This document shows positions 8,162 to 16,028 of a stretch of DNA of 64,000 nt, piece after piece. The DNA is from Rhodanobacter_A agri. GTDB taxonomy: Bacteria > Pseudomonadota > Gammaproteobacteria > Xanthomonadales > Rhodanobacteraceae. The position numbers and the translations under genes are program-made. The notes below the pieces were generated by a model. That model had not been told where the DNA came from. It did not search any database and saw only the letters and a list, made by a program, of their open reading frames with translations. Each line of letters starts with the position of its first letter. Within the stretch, counting starts at the first letter, position 1. The DNA is taken from positions 620,001 to 684,000 of the forward strand of contig NZ_JADIKL010000002.1 in assembly GCF_044904705.1 (NCBI RefSeq), given 5' to 3'.

Positions 8162-8989
8162 CTAGCGCTGGCAGCGCGGGCACCAGAACGTCGAACGCTG
8201 CCCCAGCGTCACTTGCCGGATCGCCGTGCCGCATACCTTGCACGGCTCACCCGCGCGCCCGTAGACCATCAGTTCGCGGAAGAAATAGCCCGGCGCACCG
8301 TCGGGGGCGAGGAAGTCGCGCAGCGTGGTGCCGCCGCGTTCGATGGCCCAGGCCAGGATGCGCTTCACCTCGGCGGCCAGCCGCGCGTAGCGGGCGCGCG
8401 ACACGCTGCCGGCTTCGCGGCGCGGATCGATGCCGGCGGCGAACAGCGCCTCGCTGGCGTAGATGTTGCCCACGCCCACCACGATGGCATTGTCCATCAG
8501 GAACAGCTTCACTGCCGCGCTACGGCCGCGCGACAACTGCCACAGCAGGTCACCGTCGAAAGCATCGGTGAGCGGCTCGGGGCCGAGTTTCGCCAGCAGC
8601 GCGTGGGTGGTGCCGGGCGCCTGCCAGAGCAGGCAGCCAAAGCGGCGAGGATCGGTGAAGCGCAACACGCGCGGACCTGCGTGTGCGCCGCGCGCAAGCA
8701 CGATGTCCACGTGGTCGTGCGGGCCGACGGGCACGTCCGGCGGCAGCACGCGCAGCATGCCGCTCATGCCCAGGTGCAGCAGCGCGCTGCCGGCCTCGGT
8801 ATGCAGCAGCAGGTATTTCGCGCGGCGTTCCACGGCATCGATGCGTTGACCGGGCAGCAGCTCGGAGACTTCGCGTGGAATCGGCCAGCGCAGATCCGGT
8901 CGGCGCAGGGTCACGGCCGTCACCCGGCGGCCGACCAGGTGCGGTTCGATGCCGCGGCGGGTGGTTTCGACTTCGGGCAGTTCGGGCAT
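8162..8989 (-). CDS. mutM: bifunctional DNA-formamidopyrimidine glycosylase/AP lyase
   Basis: 275 residues, beginning MPELPEVETTRRG, the invariant Fpg N-terminus whose Pro2 is the catalytic nucleophile and Glu3 the general acid. The C-terminus carries the zinc finger CKVCGTA...FWCPRCQR. The H2TH region includes VGNIYASEALF. The enzyme removes 8-oxoguanine and formamidopyrimidines and nicks the abasic site. Its ATG overlaps the TGA of the upstream DUF4340-like gene by one base (TGATG), so it looks translationally coupled to the ABC operon. A longer in-frame opening upstream is not needed. Confidence 0.96.
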   Translation of the reverse strand: MPELPEVETTRRGIEPHLVGRRVTAVTLRRPDLRWPIPREVSELLPGQRIDAVERRAKYLLLHTEAGSALLHLGMSGMLRVLPPDVPVGPHDHVDIVLARGAHAGPRVLRFTDPRRFGCLLWQAPGTTHALLAKLGPEPLTDAFDGDLLWQLSRGRSAAVKLFLMDNAIVVGVGNIYASEALFAAGIDPRREAGSVSRARYARLAAEVKRILAWAIERGGTTLRDFLAPDGAPGYFFRELMVYGRAGEPCKVCGTAIRQVTLGQRSTFWCPRCQR

Positions 8990-9480
8990 CAGTGCAAGCC
9001 GAGGTTTTGCTGCTTCTGCTGTGGTGCCTGCGGCATGAAGCGCAGCGATACCAGTGCCACGCGCTCGCCCACCTGCACATAGCACTGTGGCCCGGTGGCG
9101 GACATCGCGCCAAAGGCGAGGCGATGGCCGTCCAACGCGAGCACGGCCTTGGGCGGCGCGAGGCCGATCTTCGCGGCGTCGAAGTCGCCGATGGCGCGCC
9201 ATTCCAGCACCGGCGCGCCTGCGGCTTCGACCAGCGTTTCGAGGTAGCGATCATCCTCGCGCCGGCCGTCGTCGCGCCACCAGTGGCCGTCATGTTTCGT
9301 GTAGTTCGCGGTGGCCGCGTTGCCGAGTTGCAGCGTCACCTGCGTGACCGCCGCCGGGTCGAGCGCGAGCAGGTTGCCTGGGGCGTCGCGTGCATCGTTC
9401 TGCCATTGCCAAAGCGCCAGTGCGACCAACACGGTCGCGCCGAGCAGCATCAGCAGGCGTGAACGCGCGGCACGCGTCAT
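8989..9480 (-). CDS. DUF4340-like membrane-anchored protein of a Gld-type ABC operon
   Basis: 163 residues. One N-terminal membrane segment (LLMLLGATVLVALALWQW) anchors a periplasmic domain with alternating strand patterns (VTQVTLQLGN, KAVLALDGHRLAFG, CYVQVGERVALVS). This resembles short DUF4340 proteins that follow GldG-like genes. It overlaps the GldG-like gene (stop at 9477) by four bases and mutM by one base. The function is unknown; the context suggests an accessory subunit of the ABC system encoded upstream. Confidence 0.7.
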   Translation of the reverse strand: MTRAARSRLLMLLGATVLVALALWQWQNDARDAPGNLLALDPAAVTQVTLQLGNAATANYTKHDGHWWRDDGRREDDRYLETLVEAAGAPVLEWRAIGDFDAAKIGLAPPKAVLALDGHRLAFGAMSATGPQCYVQVGERVALVSLRFMPQAPQQKQQNLGLH

Positions 9481-10832
9481 GCGCGGCGCCGGCGCCAGGC
9501 GATCAGGCCGCCGATCGCGAGCAGCAGCAACGGCAAGACCACCATGAAGCCGATGCTGGCGACGTTGAGTTCGGCCTGGTCGATGCGCAGCACGCGATCA
9601 GGCACGCCTTCGTGCGGCACGTTGATGAGCGCATCGTCGCCGAGCAGCCAGTTGAAGATGCGTTCGCCCAGCGCGCGGTTGCCGCCTTCGCCGAGATAGG
9701 CGTTGGAGAGGAAGTCGCCGTCGCCGACCGCTACCGCGCGCTGCTCGCGCTTGTCCGGGCTGGGCGAGAGCCGGTCCAGCGCGAAGGCGAAGTCCAGCGG
9801 GCCCTTGAACTCGCCGGCTGCGGCGTCGTAACGGATGGCCGAAGGGTGCGCGTTATCGATGGGATGGAATTCGGTCCAGCTCTGCGCGCTGGAGCGCAGC
9901 AGCGGCGTGGCCGTCCAGCCGCCCGCGCCGGTGCGCGCCAGCGCGGCGACCTGCGGGAAGCGTGTGGCGAGCTGGAAGCCGCGGGTGATCGGGTTGGGCG
10001 GATACATGCCCACCGCCAGCAGGCGCGGGTCGTCGAGGCCGAGCGCGGCGCCGCCGCCATCCACCAGCACGCCCGGCAGCACCTGGATGCCCAGCGCATC
10101 GGCCAGCGGCGCGAGGCCGAGGTCGCCGTTCGCCGGATCGCGCAGCCATAGCAGGTTGCCGCCGTCCTGCACGTAGGCGACCAGCGCCCGCACCGCACCC
10201 GCGGGCAGCGCTTCGGTGGGGCTGGCCAACACCACGAGGTCCGTGCCCTGCGGCACGGCGGTCGCCTGCGCGAAACTCAGCGGCACCGCGCGCAGGCCGC
10301 TCTCCGCGAGCTGACCCATCAGCGTGCCCATGTCGGCGTTGCCCTGGCCGCCGGGCAGGCGTTCGCCGTCGCCGGTGACGAAGGCGACGATGCGGTCGTT
10401 GCCGCGGATCAGCCGTTCCAGCGCGTTGGTGACGCTGCTTTCGGAAAGCTCAGTGAGCCGCTGTTGGTGGCCGCGGTAATGCAGGATCAGCTCGCCGTCC
10501 ACGCCGATGCCCAGCTCGCGCATCTTGGCCGGGTCCTGCTGCGGATCGACGAAGCGCAGCGCGAGGTCGGGCTTGACCTGCTGGTAACGCTGCAGGAAGC
10601 CGGCGATCGCGGCGCGCAGGTCGCCTTGCGGTTTTGCGTAGCTGACGATTTCGACCGGACCGTCCAGTTTCGCCAGCACGGCGCGGCTCTGCGGCGATAG
10701 GCTCAAGCGGCCGTTCGCGGTCCAGTCGGCCACGTGCGCATAGCGCGTGCCGAGGTAGCCGATGGCACCCGCGCCGATGAGCAACAGCAGCGCAAACAAC
10801 CAGCCGTCGAGGCGTTTCCACAGACGCTGCAT
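9477..10832 (-). CDS. GldG-like ABC transporter auxiliary protein
   Basis: 451 residues. An N-terminal membrane segment (WLFALLLLIGAGAIGYLG) is followed by a long extracytoplasmic domain of the ABC-type uncharacterised auxiliary family (PF09822-like), including GDLRAAIAGFLQRYQQVKPD, IVAFVTGDGER and LVVLASPTEALP. A C-terminal membrane segment with an RRRR tail closes the protein. In Bacteroidetes the relative GldG works with GldA and GldF; in gammaproteobacteria the role is unknown. ATG chosen at 10832 because it overlaps the permease stop as TGATG. The open frame extends further upstream but that part is antisense-like noise over the permease gene. Confidence 0.83.
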   Translation of the reverse strand: MQRLWKRLDGWLFALLLLIGAGAIGYLGTRYAHVADWTANGRLSLSPQSRAVLAKLDGPVEIVSYAKPQGDLRAAIAGFLQRYQQVKPDLALRFVDPQQDPAKMRELGIGVDGELILHYRGHQQRLTELSESSVTNALERLIRGNDRIVAFVTGDGERLPGGQGNADMGTLMGQLAESGLRAVPLSFAQATAVPQGTDLVVLASPTEALPAGAVRALVAYVQDGGNLLWLRDPANGDLGLAPLADALGIQVLPGVLVDGGGAALGLDDPRLLAVGMYPPNPITRGFQLATRFPQVAALARTGAGGWTATPLLRSSAQSWTEFHPIDNAHPSAIRYDAAAGEFKGPLDFAFALDRLSPSPDKREQRAVAVGDGDFLSNAYLGEGGNRALGERIFNWLLGDDALINVPHEGVPDRVLRIDQAELNVASIGFMVVLPLLLLAIGGLIAWRRRRA

Positions 10833-11590
10833 CAGCCGCGCTCCTTGTCGGCCGCGAGCCGGCGGGTAGCCAGCGCGAGGCATACCGCGATCAGCAGCAG
10901 GAACCACAGGATGTCCGTCGTGGAGACCAGTCCGCGCAGCAGGTTTTGCACGTGCGTGCTCATCGCCAGCCAGTTGATGGCGCCATTGTCGAAGCCGGCC
11001 AGCTGCGCGCCGAAGTTCACCGTCAACAAGGCCAGCCCCAGCAGCAAGGCCACCACGGCGGCGATCGCCGGGTGCGTGGTGAAGGCGGAGGCCGCGATGG
11101 CAAGCGCAGCGAGCGCGGCGAGCATCAGGGCGATGCCGAGCGTGGCGGCGGCCAGCTTGCCCCAGTCCGGCGTGGTGGCATGCGCGAGCGAAAGCGGCAT
11201 CGCCAAGGCCAGCAGCAGCCATAGCAGCAGCCACAGCAGCAGCACGGCGTACTTGCCCAGCACGATGCGCGAGGCGGGTACGCCGGCGGCGAACAGCAGC
11301 GGCAAGGTACCGTTGCGGCGTTCGCCGGCCAGCGTGGACATGCCGAGCAGCGGCACCACCAGGAGGGCCAATTCCCCGAGCTGGCCCAGCAGCGGCACGG
11401 CCACCAGATCCACGTAGCCGGGGCTATCCGGTTGCGCCGCGCGCTGGATCTCGCCGGCCAGGAATTCGCCGAGCAGGCGGGTGAAGCACCAGCCCAGCCA
11501 GGCCAGGCTCAGCGCCAGCAGCACCCAGGTCAGCGGTTGCACGCGCAGGCGGCGCGTTTCGAGACGGATCATTGAAAAGAGCCTGCTCAT
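10832..11590 (-). CDS. ABC-2 type permease (GldF-like)
   Basis: About 252 residues with six predicted membrane helices, including LTWVLLALSLAWLGWCF, LALLVVPLLGM, YAVLLLWLLLWLLLALAMP and LWFLLLIAVCLALA, plus the ABC-2 permease segment ERRNGTLPLLFAAGVPASRIVLGKY. The start is uncertain. An ATG at 11590 gives MSRLFSMIRLE but lies inside an inverted repeat whose partner is at 11814-11845. An ATG at 11572 (MIRLETRRL) looks like the ancestral start for this family. It partners the ATPase at 11847-12605; the intervening 256 bases are occupied by a palindromic element. Confidence 0.85.
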   Translation of the reverse strand: MSRLFSMIRLETRRLRVQPLTWVLLALSLAWLGWCFTRLLGEFLAGEIQRAAQPDSPGYVDLVAVPLLGQLGELALLVVPLLGMSTLAGERRNGTLPLLFAAGVPASRIVLGKYAVLLLWLLLWLLLALAMPLSLAHATTPDWGKLAAATLGIALMLAALAALAIAASAFTTHPAIAAVVALLLGLALLTVNFGAQLAGFDNGAINWLAMSTHVQNLLRGLVSTTDILWFLLLIAVCLALATRRLAADKERG

Positions 11591-11845
11591 GGTCTCCAAG
11601 TGCCCCGCGTGGTCATCGAGTGGCCGTCAAGTGGTGGTGCGTGGTGCAGCGCCTGCCTGGCTGGCAGGCCAAGCCGCGCGCTGCTGCATGGCGGCCACTC
11701 GATGGCCACCCATGGGGCCGGGTCTGTTTGCCCCCATGCCTGCGTCATCACTCGGTCGTGGACGGACGTCCACTCCCTCGCTCTTCCTTGGCCTGCGCGC
11801 AAACAGTTCCCGGCGCGGGGCGCTTGGAGATCATGAGCAGGCTCT
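11578..11845. repeat. 268-bp element with 32-bp terminal inverted repeats and nested hairpins
   Basis: The outer arms 11578-11609 and 11814-11845 are inverted complements at 30 of 32 positions. Inside, 11611-11627 pairs with 11691-11707 (15 of 17), with an apical hairpin GCCTGCC-TGGCT-GGCAGGC at 11651-11669. A small palindrome, GTGGAC-GGAC-GTCCAC, lies near 11758. The element fills the space between the ATPase stop codon (11847) and the permease start (11590), while the other internal junctions of this operon overlap. No coding frame of interest is seen in it. Confidence 0.75.
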
Positions 11846-11846
11846 A

Positions 11847-12605
11847 TCATGCGGCGCGGGCCGCCGGGCTGGTGCCTTGCATGGCGATCTCGAAGAAGCG
11901 GCGCTCCAGCGCGGCGTGGTCATCGGCGCGCACCGGGCCATCGTGGCGCAGGCGGCCCTCGTGCAGGATCGCCACGCGGTCGCACACCGCAGTGACTTCG
12001 ACCAGCACGTGGGTGGACAGGATTACCGCAGTGCCGGCGGCGGCCTGCTCGCGGATCAGCGTACGCAGCGCGGTGACCTGCACCGGGTCGAGTGCGTTGG
12101 CCGGTTCGTCCAGCACCAGCAGGGCGGGGCGGTGCAGCAGCGCGCAGGCCAGGCCCAGGCGCTGGCGCTGGCCCTGCGAAAGCACGCCCGCCAGCCGCCG
12201 CGCCAGCGGTTCGAGTTCCAGCCGTTCGACGATGGCTGTCCGGGCGGTGCGCAAGGCTGCGCCACCCAGGCCGCGCAGTCGGCCGTGGGCGTCCAGGTGT
12301 TCGGTCACGGTGAGTTCCGGCCATACCGGCGCGCGCTCGGGTAGCCAGCCGATCAGGCGGCGCGCCAGTTCGGGACGTTCCAGGAAATCCTCGCCGTTCA
12401 GGCGAATGGCGCCGCTATCGGGGCGCAAGGCGCCGGCGACCATCGACAGCGTGGTGGACTTGCCCGCGCCGTTGACGCCCAGCAGGCCCAGCACCTGGCC
12501 GCGCGCCAGTGCCAGATCGAGGTCTTGCACGGCCACGCGTCCGGCGCGGCGGCGGGCGATGCGGTCGAGTTGCAGCACGGGTGGCGCGGAGTTGACGGAA
12601 GTCAT
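11847..12605 (-). CDS. ABC transporter ATP-binding protein (GldA/CcmA-like)
   Basis: 252 residues with a complete nucleotide-binding domain: Walker A GVNGAGKST (about 43-51), Q-loop region GWLPERAPVWPELT, signature LSQGQRQRLGLA, Walker B LLVLDEPANALDP, and H-loop ILSTHVL. It powers the ABC-2 permease and GldG-like proteins encoded downstream. The transported substrate is unknown; lipid, polysaccharide or gliding-like functions have been proposed for relatives. It is the first gene of the operon, which also reaches mutM. Its stop codon abuts the right arm of the palindromic element. Confidence 0.9.
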   Translation of the reverse strand: MTSVNSAPPVLQLDRIARRRAGRVAVQDLDLALARGQVLGLLGVNGAGKSTTLSMVAGALRPDSGAIRLNGEDFLERPELARRLIGWLPERAPVWPELTVTEHLDAHGRLRGLGGAALRTARTAIVERLELEPLARRLAGVLSQGQRQRLGLACALLHRPALLVLDEPANALDPVQVTALRTLIREQAAAGTAVILSTHVLVEVTAVCDRVAILHEGRLRHDGPVRADDHAALERRFFEIAMQGTSPAARAA

Positions 12606-12775
12606 TGCGCGATTGTCGATGCGGCCCCATCTTCACACAACCGGCCGCGGTCACGGACCGGCGATGTCTGGACCGGAGCGGCTTAACGAAAGCGCAAGTC
12701 GGCGTGCCCTAACATGCTGGCGGGTATGGCAAACCCCTTCTAGACTGCCCTTACTTTCACCCGAGTTCCCTCCCG

Positions 12776-13966
12776 ATGTCCGATACCGTGCTGAACTTCC
12801 TGTCCAGCGGCCTGATGCACGCCAGCTGGGTCGGCATGCTGGTCTACCTGCTGGTGGCGACCCAGCTCACCATCTTCACGGTGACGCTGTACCTGCACCG
12901 CAGCCAGACCCATCGCGGCGTGGACTTCCACCCGGCGCTGGCGCATTTCTTCCGCTTCTGGGGCTGGCTCAGCACCGGCATGGTCACCAAGGAGTGGGTG
13001 GCGGTGCATCGCAAGCACCACGCCAAGGTGGAGACCGAGGAAGATCCGCACAGCCCGGTGATCTACGGCATCAAGAAGGTGTTCTGGGACGGCGTGTCGC
13101 TGTACCGCGACGCCTGCCACTCCAAGGAAGACATGCAGCAGTACGGTCGCGGTACGCCGGACGACTGGGTCGAGCACAAGGTCTACGGCGCCCATCCCTA
13201 CTGGGGCCCGGCGTTGATGGTGGTGATCGACATCGCGCTGTTCGGCGTGATCGGCGCGGCGATCTGGGCCGTGCAGATGATCTGGATCCCGTTCTGGGCC
13301 GCCGGCTTCGTCAACGGCATCGGCCACTGGGCCGGCTACCGCAACTTCGAGAGTGCCGACACCTCGCGCAACTTGTTGCCGTGGGGCTTCTGGATCGGCG
13401 GCGAAGAGCTGCACAACAACCACCACGCCTTCCCCAGCTCGGCGAAGTTCGCGCTGCGCAAGTGGGAATTCGACATCGGCTGGGCGGTGATCTGCGGTCT
13501 GCGCTCCGTGGGCCTGGCCAAGGTGCTGCGCGTGGCGCCCACGCTGGACGTGCGCCCCAACGTACCGCTGCCCGACGCCGAGACGCTGAAGGCGGTGCTG
13601 ACCCATCGCTTCCAGGCGATGACCGATTACTACCGCGGCGTGATCGTGCCCACCTTGCGCGACGAAGCGGCCCACGCCGGCGAAAGCATCAAGGCCGTGC
13701 CGCGCCGCATGCGCCGCGCGCTGGCCGACGGCGGTCGTTGGCTGGATAGCGACGGCAGCAGCAAGCTGCAGGCCGTGCTGGCCAAGCGCCCGAACCTGCG
13801 CGTTGTGTGTGACTTCCGCAACCGCCTCGCCGCCCTGATGGAGCAGCGTGGCGCCGAGCAGACGTTGAAGGGGCTGCAGCAGTGGATCGTCGAGGCCGAG
13901 CAGAGCGGTATCCGCGCGCTGCAGGACTTCGCAGCCAAGCTCAAGAGCTACGCAGTCGCCGCCTGA
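12776..13966 (+). CDS. acyl-CoA/acyl-lipid delta-9 fatty acid desaturase
   Basis: 396 residues. The three histidine boxes that bind the di-iron centre are present: HRSQTH (about residues 42-47), HRKHH (about 77-81) and HNNHH (about 213-217). Hydrophobic segments between them fit a membrane desaturase. It introduces a cis double bond into acyl chains to adjust membrane fluidity. The C-terminal 120 residues are charged and cytoplasmic-looking, longer than in minimal desaturases. There is no strong Shine-Dalgarno before the ATG. It is transcribed alone towards the bidirectional terminator at 13990-14018. Confidence 0.92.
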   Translation: MSDTVLNFLSSGLMHASWVGMLVYLLVATQLTIFTVTLYLHRSQTHRGVDFHPALAHFFRFWGWLSTGMVTKEWVAVHRKHHAKVETEEDPHSPVIYGIKKVFWDGVSLYRDACHSKEDMQQYGRGTPDDWVEHKVYGAHPYWGPALMVVIDIALFGVIGAAIWAVQMIWIPFWAAGFVNGIGHWAGYRNFESADTSRNLLPWGFWIGGEELHNNHHAFPSSAKFALRKWEFDIGWAVICGLRSVGLAKVLRVAPTLDVRPNVPLPDAETLKAVLTHRFQAMTDYYRGVIVPTLRDEAAHAGESIKAVPRRMRRALADGGRWLDSDGSSKLQAVLAKRPNLRVVCDFRNRLAALMEQRGAEQTLKGLQQWIVEAEQSGIRALQDFAAKLKSYAVAA

Positions 13967-13989
13967 CCGGGCATCGGCGCTTTGCTATA

Positions 13990-14018
13990 AAAAGGCCCGC
14001 CATCAAGGCGGGCCTTTT
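13990..14018. terminator. bidirectional terminator
   Basis: Perfect 12-bp stem AAAAGGCCCGCC/GGCGGGCCTTTT with a 5-base loop. A and T runs flank both sides, so it can serve the desaturase gene and the convergent DUF3016 gene. Confidence 0.88.
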
Positions 14019-14037
14019 GTTTGTGCGGGCGGGGACC

Positions 14038-14559
14038 TCAGAGCTGGTCCGGTCCCTTGCGCAGCCAGCGGTCGAGTAATGCTTTTTCGTAGCGCAGGCC
14101 GTCACTGACCGATGTATTGATGCTGTCGGAAAGGAAGGCCGGGTCGCGCAGTTTGCGCGTACCTTCGCGCAGCACCCCGCCGTTGGCGTCGAGCAACTGG
14201 AAGCGCAGGTCGATGCGCGGCGGATAGATGTCCTTGACGATGCGTACGTTCTGCAACGGACCGGGACGCCACGGCTCGAAGTTGCCGGCGCGGTCGATGT
14301 CGGTCACCACGACGGCCAGGTGTTCGCCGGGCGGTAGCATCTTGCCGGCACGGGTCTCGATGTACGACTTGAGAATATTCAGGTAATCGTCGCTGCCAAG
14401 CTGGGGCGCCATCGAGCGCAGCTTGCGTGTTTCGCTGAACTGCTCGGGGTGGTCGTAGGTGACGGTGACGTTTGTGGGCACGGCATCTTTCGCCATCGCG
14501 GGCGCTCCGAGCAGCGCGAAGGCGGCGAGCAGCACGTGCAGGACGATGCGGCGGTTCAT
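14038..14559 (-). CDS. DUF3016 domain-containing secreted protein
   Basis: 173 residues. A signal peptide (MNRRIVLHVLLAAFALLGAPAMA) is followed by a single DUF3016 domain beginning VTVTYDHPEQFSETR, with the typical ending ALLDRWLRKGPDQL. Function is unknown; the family is periplasmic or outer-membrane associated in gammaproteobacteria. The start was chosen because GGAGGAAACCGCC directly precedes this ATG. A longer frame to 14754 has no signal peptide and is rejected. The gene is monocistronic. Confidence 0.85.
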   Translation of the reverse strand: MNRRIVLHVLLAAFALLGAPAMAKDAVPTNVTVTYDHPEQFSETRKLRSMAPQLGSDDYLNILKSYIETRAGKMLPPGEHLAVVVTDIDRAGNFEPWRPGPLQNVRIVKDIYPPRIDLRFQLLDANGGVLREGTRKLRDPAFLSDSINTSVSDGLRYEKALLDRWLRKGPDQL

Positions 14560-14731
14560 GGCGGTTTCCTCCGGCGAGGGTGGGCGGTGTCGCCCGGATG
14601 CAAACCATAACGCCGCTGCTTTGCCGTGGTGTACCGATGGTGTGGTGGTACGCGCGCCCGGTTCAGCTGCATCGGCAAGAAAATCGTCCGGACCGCTATT
14701 CCGACGCCGCGTCGGGGATGGGCCGAAAGGT

Positions 14732-14749
14732 GCTGCCATGGATGGCAGC
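14732..14749. repeat. hairpin with CCATCCATGG-type core
   Basis: GCTGCCAT-GG-ATGGCAGC has 8-bp arms and a 2-base loop; read on the minus strand its core is CCATCCATGG. The same core and geometry occur twice after coxC (57432-57449 and 57499-57516), suggesting a dispersed repeat. Confidence 0.5.
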
Positions 14750-14752
14750 CAC

Positions 14753-14781
14753 AAAAAAACCCGCCACTTGGGCGGGTTTTT
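14753..14781 (-). terminator. terminator of the rpmB-rpmG operon
   Basis: 11-bp stem AAAAACCCGCC/GGCGGGTTTTT with a 5-base loop. On the minus strand the stem runs into seven T residues. Confidence 0.88.
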
Positions 14782-14798
14782 CCGGAAGCGGCGATCAA

Positions 14799-14966
14799 TT
14801 ACTTGATCTTGCCTTCCTTGTAGATCACGTGCTTGCGCACGACCGGATCGTACTTCTTGAACTCGAACTTTTCCGGCGTGTTCTTCTTGTTCTTCTGCGT
14901 GGTGTAGAAGTGGCCGGTACCGGCCGAAGAAATCAGGCGGATCTTGTCGTTTGCACCCTTAGCCAT
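14799..14966 (-). CDS. rpmG: 50S ribosomal protein L33
   Basis: 55 residues (MAKGANDKIRLISSAG... to KHVIYKEGKIK), the standard L33 length. It is the cysteine-free form, without the CxxC pairs that bind zinc in other L33 proteins. It is a basic component of the large ribosomal subunit near the E site. It lies 11 bases after rpmB on the same strand, the usual proteobacterial rpmB-rpmG pair, and is followed by a strong terminator. Confidence 0.97.
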   Translation of the reverse strand: MAKGANDKIRLISSAGTGHFYTTQKNKKNTPEKFEFKKYDPVVRKHVIYKEGKIK

Positions 14967-14977
14967 GACTGTTCTCC

Positions 14978-15214
14978 TTAGACCTTCTCACCGCGGGCAC
15001 GCAGCTCGGCGATCACGGCCTCGATGCCCTTCTTGTCGATGGTGCGCAGCGCGTGGTTGGAAACGCGCAGCTTGACCCAGCGGTTCTCGCTGGCGACCCA
15101 GAAGCGACGCTCGTGCAGGTTCGGCAGCCAGCGGCGGCGGGTCTTGTTGTTCGCGTGCGAGACGTTGTTGCCGGTCTGCACACCCTTCTTGGTGACTTGG
15201 CAAATGCGGGCCAT
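14978..15214 (-). CDS. rpmB: 50S ribosomal protein L28
   Basis: 78 residues, beginning MARICQVTKKGVQTGNNVSH and containing RFWVASENRWVKLRVS, typical L28. It has a single cysteine, so it is not the zinc-binding form. It is a structural protein of the large subunit. It is the first gene of the rpmB-rpmG operon; GAGC and GGAG-like bases lie just upstream of the ATG. Confidence 0.97.
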   Translation of the reverse strand: MARICQVTKKGVQTGNNVSHANNKTRRRWLPNLHERRFWVASENRWVKLRVSNHALRTIDKKGIEAVIAELRARGEKV

Positions 15215-15506
15215 GATGAGCTCCGTAATATTCTGTTGACCGCCCGTTGGCCAGGGCGACATCGGCCCAGCGGCGCCATGCGCCACGCGATGCTGGAGGG
15301 TGTTGCGCTTGCTTCGCCGCGAGGCCCGTATCGCGTAGCGGGCTCCCCGAATGGCTCGGGTCGGCAGTGACAAGCCGCGCATTATCCCGCAGAAACAGGC
15401 CTGTGCGCAATCCACCGGGCCGGCCCGCGCCCCGGCGCGTATGCACGGGGACGGCAGGTATGAAACAATCAGCCTCTTTTGACGCCAGACCTATAGAGGG
15501 ATTCCC
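15215..15506. other. divergent intergenic region rpmB / secB
   Basis: 292 bases hold the promoters of rpmB (leftward) and secB (rightward). No further reading frame or clear hairpin is seen. GAGGGATTCCC just before 15507 is the secB ribosome site. Confidence 0.6.
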
Positions 15507-16019
15507 ATGGCAGAAGTCATCGCCAACGGCCAGGCCAGCGCGCAGGGCAACGCGCCGCAGCTGGTGCTGCAGAAGATCTACGTGAAGGACGTTTCCTTCG
15601 AGGTGCCGGGCGCGCCGCAGATCTTCCAGGAGTTCAGCGGCGAGAGCGACCAGGCCGCGCCGCAGGTGCAGCTGAACCTGGGCCACAAGGCCATGGACCT
15701 CGGCAACGACCTGTACGAAGTGGTGCTCAGCGTCACCCTGACCTGCACGCTGGGCGAGCGCACCGCCTACCTCGCCGAGGTGGAGCAGGCCGGCCTGTTC
15801 AGCATCTCCGGCTTCGCCGAGGGCGATCGTTCCGGGGTGATCGGCAGCTACTGCCCGAACCTGCTGTTCCCGTACGCACGCCAGGTGATTTCCTCGATGG
15901 TGCTGGAAGGCGGCTTCCCGCCCTTCCTGCTGCAGCCGATCAACTTCGACGCTCTGTACGCCGAACAGCAGCGCCGCATGTCCGGCGGCGGGGACGCACC
16001 GGTCACGCTCAACAGCTGA
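15507..16019 (+). CDS. secB: protein-export chaperone SecB
   Basis: 170 residues, full length for SecB. The central part reads IYVKDVSFEVPGAPQIF, LTCTLGERTAYLAEVEQAGLF and the conserved NLLFPYARQVISSMVLEGGFPP, all hallmarks of the family. The tetrameric cytosolic chaperone keeps preproteins unfolded and hands them to SecA. A 15-residue flexible tail follows the core. gpsA begins 9 bases after its stop, the conserved secB-gpsA order of many gammaproteobacteria. Confidence 0.97.
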   Translation: MAEVIANGQASAQGNAPQLVLQKIYVKDVSFEVPGAPQIFQEFSGESDQAAPQVQLNLGHKAMDLGNDLYEVVLSVTLTCTLGERTAYLAEVEQAGLFSISGFAEGDRSGVIGSYCPNLLFPYARQVISSMVLEGGFPPFLLQPINFDALYAEQQRRMSGGGDAPVTLNS

Positions 16020-16028
16020 GCACGCCGC

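Noticed and set aside
14799..15214. Cysteine-poor L33 and L28 as possible zinc-sparing paralogues
   Set aside because: The zinc-free forms are normal for many gammaproteobacteria and the genes stand in the standard rpmB-rpmG operon without a zinc-regulator site.
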